Assembly: GCA_039930465.1 (NCBI GenBank)
Contig: JBDTTU010000116.1
Span: forward strand, 1 to 12,329
DNA: 12,329 nucleotides
Direction of reading: 5' to 3'
Source: LMDS01 sp039930465
Lineage (GTDB): Bacteria > Pseudomonadota > Gammaproteobacteria > Burkholderiales > Burkholderiaceae_C
In this document: positions 8,800 through 12,329 of the stretch, one piece after another
Position numbering within the stretch: the first letter of the stretch is position 1
How the letters are laid out: each line of letters begins with the position of its first letter
The notes under the pieces: generated by a model
Database searches by the model: none
What the model was told of the DNA's origin: nothing
What the model saw: only the letters and a program-made list of their open reading frames with translations
Made by a program: the position numbers and the translations under genes

Positions 8800-9596
8800 T
8801 GGCGCCGCGCGGGCTCGGCTTCGGAGTTTTTGGCCGAACGGGTGGCGGCGGCCTGCGGACCGCGCTTGGGCTGCAGCGTGGCCTTGTTGACGAATTCGGG
8901 CGTGGCCGCGATCTTCGGCAAACCGGTTTGCTGGTGCGACGGGGGCGTGGGGCGCCTGGACATCAACGTGGTGGTTGCGCCCGGGCCGGCGCGGGTGACC
9001 GTGGGAGCCACCTGCTTGCGCGGCACGGCGAAGGCCGGGTTGGGCACGATGTTCGACTTGGCCTGGGGGGCTTCGGCGGAAGCTACAGCCCGTGGCGCCC
9101 CAGGAGCCGGCCTTGCACGCGCTGCAAGTTGCCGCTTCTGCTCTGGCGACAGCGCCTGGTACGACTCCCAGCGCGCTTGCCGATCCTGCACCGGCAATTG
9201 TTTGGCTTCTTCGTAGTTCAGGCGCGCCTCGCCCCGTTCTCGGGGCGTCAACTTGGCCCAATCGGCCATGCGGGCCTGCACGCGCGATTGTTCGTTGGGC
9301 GTCATGCGCGGAAAGCGCGCCGACAGTTCCAGCCACTTTTGCTTGCGCAACGCGTCGATGCCAGCCCAGTCACGCTGCAGCGGCTTGAGGACTGCCTGCT
9401 GTGAGGGCTTCAGGTCTTGCCACCGGACGCCGTCTTCGGCGGCAGTCTTTGGCGCCGATTTCGCGGCCGTGGCGGCCGGTCCTGCCGCGTGGGCGGCCAG
9501 CGAATGTGTCAACACCAGCACCGCCAGCACCAATACACCTGCGCCGGTGCTCAGCAGCGTGCTGGGCAGGCCTGCGAGGCGAGGGCGGGGCGACAT
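8796..9596 (-). CDS. DUF3106 family predicted periplasmic protein
   Basis: A 266-residue exported protein of unknown function. Residues 1-37 are a signal peptide (SPRPR n-region, a long hydrophobic core with VLVLAVLVLT, an AHA cleavage site). The DUF3106 domain (about 58-160) is helical and rich in Trp, Arg and Gln, with repeated short motifs of the form L(T/S)PxxR or LSPEQ: LKPSQQ (62-67), MTPNEQ (98-103), LTPRER (116-121), LSPEQK (149-154). These resemble the LTxxQ repeats of Spy/CpxP-type periplasmic sensors or chaperones; that comparison is inference. The tail (161-266) is low-complexity and rich in Pro, Ala, Lys and Arg. The start chosen is ATG at 9596, with AAGGG about 6 nt upstream. 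A GTG at 9611 overlapping the DUF3619 stop as GTGA would add five residues. It is the third gene of the sigma cassette. Confidence 0.85.
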   Translation of the reverse strand: MSPRPRLAGLPSTLLSTGAGVLVLAVLVLTHSLAAHAAGPAATAAKSAPKTAAEDGVRWQDLKPSQQAVLKPLQRDWAGIDALRKQKWLELSARFPRMTPNEQSRVQARMADWAKLTPRERGEARLNYEEAKQLPVQDRQARWESYQALSPEQKRQLAARARPAPGAPRAVASAEAPQAKSNIVPNPAFAVPRKQVAPTVTRAGPGATTTLMSRRPTPPSHQQTGLPKIAATPEFVNKATLQPKRGPQAAATRSAKNSEAEPARRQ

Positions 9597-9607
9597 GGTC
9601 ACCCTTG

Positions 9608-10084
9608 TCACTCCCGCGGGGTCTTGAGGAACTCGGCGAACCCCGCGTCGCTGTAAGCCTTGGGCGGCAAATCGTCTGCCAGCAAGGCGGCGTCGATCTC
9701 AGCGGCCACCGAGATCTGGGCATCCGTTTGTGATTGCTGGATCAGCAGCAGCCCGGCGATCAAGGCCAACGCCGGCAGCACCGCAGCGACTTTCATCCAC
9801 CAGCCGCCGCCCGCGCGGCCGAGCAACGCCGACCCTGCCGCGGTGACGCCCAGGGTCGGGGCAGTGCTGGCGGCGCGGCTGGCGCGGGCCGTCTCAAGGG
9901 CCTTCTCGCGCGCGAAGCGCAGGCGCTCGCCGACATCGGCCCCGAGGTCTTGCGAACGTTCGTTCAGCCGCGCAGCAACGCGCAAACCGAACCGCGACTG
10001 CAATGCGTCAAGCGAAGCGGGCTGGGCGGAAGATCGGGCAGCAGACGGCACGGCGTGAAGGCGGGAAAGCGTCAGGTTGTTCAT
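9608..10084 (-). CDS. DUF3619 family single-pass membrane protein, candidate anti-sigma factor
   Basis: A 158-residue protein of unknown function. Residues 1-95 are soluble and contain a helical stretch (SLDALQSRFGLRVAARLNERS, then ERLRFAREKALETARAS, about 24-70). One transmembrane helix follows at about 98-116 after WWMK. A short acidic C-terminal part (EIDAALLADDLPPKAY, then GFAEFLK) would lie in the periplasm. This N-in single-pass layout directly after an ECF sigma gene is typical of anti-sigma factors. However, there is no cysteine at all, so it is not a zinc-binding (ZAS) type, and direct sigma binding is only inferred. The start at 10084 is chosen because its ATG overlaps the sigma stop as ATGA, with AAAGGGA about 9 nt upstream. 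The open frame continues further upstream but only as sigma-gene shadow. Confidence 0.85.
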   Translation of the reverse strand: MNNLTLSRLHAVPSAARSSAQPASLDALQSRFGLRVAARLNERSQDLGADVGERLRFAREKALETARASRAASTAPTLGVTAAGSALLGRAGGGWWMKVAAVLPALALIAGLLLIQQSQTDAQISVAAEIDAALLADDLPPKAYSDAGFAEFLKTPRE

Positions 10085-10644
10085 AGCGTGATTCCCTTTG
10101 TCTGCAAGGCTTTTGCCAAGGCGTGCACGGCCCGCGAGCAATGCGTCTTGACGCTGCCTTCCGAGCAGCCCATGACTTCAGCGGTTTCGGCGACATCGAG
10201 CTCTTCCCAGTAACGCAGCAGGAAGGCTTCCCGTTGACGCCCGGGAAGCTCGGCCACCTCGGCTTCGATGGCTAGCAGAATCTGAGCCCGCGAGACCGAG
10301 TCGGCGGCACTTTCCGACGCCAGCGAACCGCCCAGAGCCTGCAAGGTTTCGAGGATGTCGAAATCGTCGCCATCAGGCCCTTCGAAGTCGGAAAAATTCC
10401 TGACGACGGCATTGCGCACCTTCTTGCGGCGAAACCAGTCCATCGTCGCGTTCGAGAGGATGCGCTGGAACAGCGGGGGCAGTTCCGCGGCCGGGCGGTC
10501 GGCGTACTTCTCGGCCAGTCGGATCATCGTGTCCTGGACGATGTCGAGCGCGCCATCCTCGTCGCGAACGGCGTAGAGCGCCCGTTTGAAGGCGCGCTTT
10601 TCGACGCTCTTGAGAAAGTCGGAGAGTTCTTTGTCGGATGCCAA
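10081..10644 (-). CDS. RNA polymerase ECF-type sigma factor
   Basis: A 187-residue sigma70-family factor of the short ECF layout, expected to direct RNA polymerase to a specific regulon. Region 2 spans about 12-78 and includes the core-binding and -10 recognition helices: ALYAVRDEDGALDIVQDTMI, and DWFRRKKVRN at 69-78. An acidic linker follows (EGPDGDDFDILET, 88-100). Region 4 (about 120-180) carries LPGRQREAFLLRYWEELD and the helix-turn-helix VAETAEVMGCSEGSVKTHCS (151-170) for -35 binding. The start is TTG at 10644-10642: a stop codon lies in frame just upstream (GCC TGA), no ATG or GTG is available, GAGGT lies 9 nt before, and MASDKELSDFL is the usual N-terminus of this subgroup as I recall it. 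It heads the four-gene cassette with DUF3619, DUF3106 and RDD, and is divergent from ilvI. Confidence 0.93.
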   Translation of the reverse strand: MASDKELSDFLKSVEKRAFKRALYAVRDEDGALDIVQDTMIRLAEKYADRPAAELPPLFQRILSNATMDWFRRKKVRNAVVRNFSDFEGPDGDDFDILETLQALGGSLASESAADSVSRAQILLAIEAEVAELPGRQREAFLLRYWEELDVAETAEVMGCSEGSVKTHCSRAVHALAKALQTKGITL

Positions 10645-10685
10645 GTAGACCTGACCTCAGGCGGTTGCCCGGAGAGACGGCCGCG

Positions 10686-10691
10686 ATTATG
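10686..10691 (-). promoter_or_regulatory. Candidate -10 element of the sigma-factor gene
   Basis: CATAAT on the minus strand, 41 nt upstream of the TTG start, matches the -10 consensus at 5 of 6 positions. The same hexamer occurs on the plus strand at 10734-10739, so two promoters appear to diverge from the short region 10692-10733. No strong -35 is seen. Confidence 0.4.
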
Positions 10692-10713
10692 TCACCGGCC
10701 TGGCGGGTTTGCG

Positions 10714-10728
10714 GCATTGCAGCAATGC
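10714..10728. promoter_or_regulatory. Perfect palindrome between the divergent promoters (candidate operator)
   Basis: GCATTGC (10714-10720), a single A, then GCAATGC (10722-10728) make a perfect 7-bp inverted repeat with a 1-nt spacer. It occupies the -35 region of the candidate ilvI promoter and the upstream region of the sigma promoter, which suits a dimeric regulator controlling one or both genes. The regulator is not identified. Confidence 0.45.
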
Positions 10729-10733
10729 GGTGC

Positions 10734-10739
10734 CATAAT
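10734..10739 (+). promoter_or_regulatory. Candidate -10 element of the ilvI promoter
   Basis: CATAAT matches the -10 consensus at 5 of 6 positions. The best -35-like hexamer, TTGCGG (10709-10714), has a long 19-bp spacing. Transcription would begin near 10746, giving a leader of about 143 nt before the ilvI ATG. Confidence 0.4.
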
Positions 10740-10759
10740 CGCAGGTTGCACAACAGATT

Positions 10760-10813
10760 GGCCGCAGGCCGAGTGCCCAACCGGGGTACTGGGTGGCTCG
10801 GCCCTCAGGCACC
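10760..10813 (+). promoter_or_regulatory. Structured leader of the ilvI mRNA with competing hairpins
   Basis: The main fold is a 7-bp perfect stem GGCCGAG (10767-10773) / CTCGGCC (10797-10803), continued by GCCCA (10775-10779) / TGGGT (10790-10794) and closed by a loop of about 10 nt. Competing pairings are GGCC (10760-10763) with GGCC (10767-10770) across a 3-nt loop, GGTTG (10744-10748) with CAACC (10778-10782), and GGTG (10792-10795) with CACC (10810-10813). Mutually exclusive stems in a long leader of a branched-chain amino acid gene suggest cis-regulation. I recall a betaproteobacterial 'ilvH' RNA motif described upstream of such genes, but I cannot confirm a match here. Confidence 0.4.
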
Positions 10814-10848
10814 AAACTCGTCTCACAAGGACGCGGAGAGGCGCACCG

Positions 10849-11097
10849 ATGGTTTTTCGTCAGAGAAATTCACAAAGGTCTTTTGAACATGGACATTTCA
10901 CCCGCAGAAGTCAAGCGTGCCGCCTCGGCACAAGCGCAACCCCCCACCGTCGAGCCGAACGGCTCCGAAATCCTGGTCCGATGCCTTCAGGCCGAAGGCG
11001 TCAAGTTCCTCTGGGGTTACCCGGGGGGCGCGGTCCTCTACATCTACGACGCGCTCTACAAACAAGACACCATCGAGCACGTGCTGGTGCGCCATGA
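10849..11097 (+). other. Upstream open reading frame overlapping the ilvI start, out of frame
   Basis: ATG at 10849 has the strong Shine-Dalgarno GGAGAGG (10835-10841) 7 nt before it, better than the site of ilvI itself (AAAGG, 10 nt away). The frame, starting MVFRQRNSQRSFEHGHF, runs 82 codons and overlaps the first 209 nt of ilvI in another frame. It is not rich in Leu, Ile or Val, so it is not a classical attenuator peptide. After codon 13 its composition is simply the shadow of ilvI. It may be a regulatory translation event, or just an ATG in a ribosome-loading region. Confidence 0.25.
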
Positions 11098-12329
11098 GCA
11101 GGCGGCCGTGCACGCGGCCGACGGTTATGCGCGCGCCACTGGCGAGGTCGGCGTGGCGCTCGTCACGTCGGGCCCGGGCGTCACCAATGCGGTGACCGGC
11201 ATTGCCACGGCCTACATGGATTCGATTCCGATGGTGATCCTCACCGGGCAGGTGCCGACGCCGGCGATCGGCCTCGACGCCTTTCAGGAATGCGACACCG
11301 TGGGCATCACGCGCCCCATCGTCAAGCACAACTTCCTGGTGAAAGACGTGCGCGATCTGGCGATGACGCTGAAGAAGGCCTTTCACATCGCCCGAACCGG
11401 CCGGCCCGGGCCGGTGGTGGTCGACATTCCGAAAGACGTGTCGCAGTACCGCACGCCGTTCCACTACCCCGAGCGTGTGGAAATGCGCTCGTACAACCCG
11501 GTGCGCAAGGGCCATGGCGGGCAGATCCGCAAGGCAGTGCAACTGCTGCTAGGGGCCAGGCGGCCCTACATCTACACGGGTGGTGGGGTCGTGCTCGGCA
11601 ACGCCTCGGCCGAACTGCGCGAACTTGCCAACCTGCTCGGGTTCCCGGTCACGAACACGCTGATGGGCCTGGGCGCGATGCCATCGAGCGACCCGAAGTT
11701 CCTGGGCATGCTGGGCATGCACGGAACGTACGAAGCCAACATGACGATGCAGAACTGCGACGTTCTGCTGGCCGTGGGCGCGCGTTTCGACGACCGGGTG
11801 ATCGGCAACCCGAAGCACTTCGCGTCGGTCGAACGCAAGATCGTGCACATCGACATCGACCCGTCGTCGATCTCGAAGCGTGTGAAGGTCGACATTCCGA
11901 TCGTCGGCGACGTGAAGGACGTGCTGCAGGAGTTGATCGTGCAGCTCAAGGAAGCACACGCCAAACCGGACGTGCCTTCGCTGTCGGCGTGGTGGAGCCA
12001 GATCAACGAGTGGCGCAAGCGCGACTGCCTGAAGTTCAAGAACAGCACCGAAGTCATCAAGCCGCAATACGTGGTCGAAAAACTCTGGGAACTGACCAAA
12101 GACAGCGACGCCTACATCACGTCTGACGTCGGCCAGCACCAGATGTGGGCCGCGCAGTACTACCGCTTCGAGGAGCCGCGCCGCTGGATCAACTCCGGCG
12201 GCTTGGGCACGATGGGCGTGGGCCTGCCTTATGCGATGGGCATCAAGCTGGCGAAGCCCGACGCCGATGTGTTTTGCATCACCGGCGAAGGCTCGATCCA
12301 GATGTGCATCCAGGAGCTGTCGACCTGCC
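10889..12329 (+). CDS. ilvI: Acetolactate synthase large (catalytic) subunit, partial at 3' end
   Basis: 480 codons of an enzyme of about 590 residues are present; the window cuts the rest. It is a thiamine-diphosphate enzyme that condenses two pyruvates, or pyruvate with 2-ketobutyrate, in the first common step of valine, leucine and isoleucine synthesis, with a small regulatory subunit usually encoded next. The N-terminal ThDP domain shows GYPGGAVLYIYDAL (43-56), the catalytic E70 in VRHEQAAVHAADGYAR, and TSGPGVTN (93-100). The central FAD-type domain shows YTGGGV (229-234) and GARFDDRV (297-304). The C-terminal ThDP domain shows SDVGQHQMWAAQ (412-423), GGLGTMGVGLPYAMG (437-451) and TGEGSIQMCIQELS (465-478). 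The canonical GDG is GEG here. The start at ATG 10889 precedes a non-conserved stretch of 25 residues; AAAGG (10874-10878) is its Shine-Dalgarno. The gene could equally be named ilvB. Confidence 0.95.
   Translation, partial: MDISPAEVKRAASAQAQPPTVEPNGSEILVRCLQAEGVKFLWGYPGGAVLYIYDALYKQDTIEHVLVRHEQAAVHAADGYARATGEVGVALVTSGPGVTNAVTGIATAYMDSIPMVILTGQVPTPAIGLDAFQECDTVGITRPIVKHNFLVKDVRDLAMTLKKAFHIARTGRPGPVVVDIPKDVSQYRTPFHYPERVEMRSYNPVRKGHGGQIRKAVQLLLGARRPYIYTGGGVVLGNASAELRELANLLGFPVTNTLMGLGAMPSSDPKFLGMLGMHGTYEANMTMQNCDVLLAVGARFDDRVIGNPKHFASVERKIVHIDIDPSSISKRVKVDIPIVGDVKDVLQELIVQLKEAHAKPDVPSLSAWWSQINEWRKRDCLKFKNSTEVIKPQYVVEKLWELTKDSDAYITSDVGQHQMWAAQYYRFEEPRRWINSGGLGTMGVGLPYAMGIKLAKPDADVFCITGEGSIQMCIQELSTC

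Noticed and set aside
8227..9216. Plus-strand 329-codon frame opposite the RDD and DUF3106 genes
   Set aside because: No recognisable domain and biased composition. The minus-strand genes have signal peptides, membrane helices and coupled start/stop overlaps.
10843..10856. Possible intrinsic terminator at ACC-GAT-GGT plus TTTTT before ilvI
   Set aside because: The stem is only 3 bp, too weak to end transcription. The T-run falls within the first codons of the upstream frame.

Overview
The window looks like core chromosome of a high-GC betaproteobacterium, most likely Burkholderiales in the Rubrivivax/Leptothrix/Comamonadaceae neighbourhood. This rests on recalled family resemblance and gene order (hppA/ppa, nadE-glnB, and an ECF sigma/DUF3619/DUF3106/RDD block divergent from an acetolactate synthase gene), not on a search. 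No IS element, phage gene, CRISPR array, tRNA or rRNA was seen. All large genes are intact except the two cut by the window edges.

Layout. Bases 1-385 (minus) hold the 5' part of a membrane proton-pumping pyrophosphatase gene (hppA). It is divergent from the soluble pyrophosphatase gene ppa (614-1144), with a strong hairpin and a candidate hppA promoter between them. A secreted M16 zinc peptidase (1238-3961) follows. It converges on a FemAB/GNAT-like DUF482 gene (3968-5179, minus), whose start codon abuts that of nadE (5180-6853, plus) inside a CATATG. glnB (6888-7226), encoding the PII nitrogen sensor, follows nadE.

From 10644 down to 7248 six minus-strand genes are packed head to tail: ECF sigma factor, DUF3619 single-pass membrane protein, DUF3106 periplasmic protein, RDD membrane protein, diacylglycerol kinase (dgkA) and a LOG-family phosphoribohydrolase. 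The first four are joined by 4-nt stop/start overlaps or an 11-nt gap. They have the architecture expected of a sigma / anti-sigma / periplasmic sensor module. That reading is inference, and it is the best candidate here for an undescribed system. The sigma gene is divergent from ilvI/ilvB (10889 to the window end, partial). The 244-nt region between them holds two facing -10 elements, a perfect 7-bp palindrome, a foldable ilvI leader and an upstream out-of-frame ATG with a better Shine-Dalgarno than ilvI itself.

Functionally, the genes cover pyrophosphate hydrolysis (hppA, ppa), NAD synthesis and nitrogen sensing (nadE, glnB), branched-chain amino acid synthesis (ilvI) and envelope functions (M16 peptidase, DgkA, the sigma cassette). 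There is no gene-free stretch above 300 bases. The longest gaps are 386-613 and 10645-10888; both are described below.
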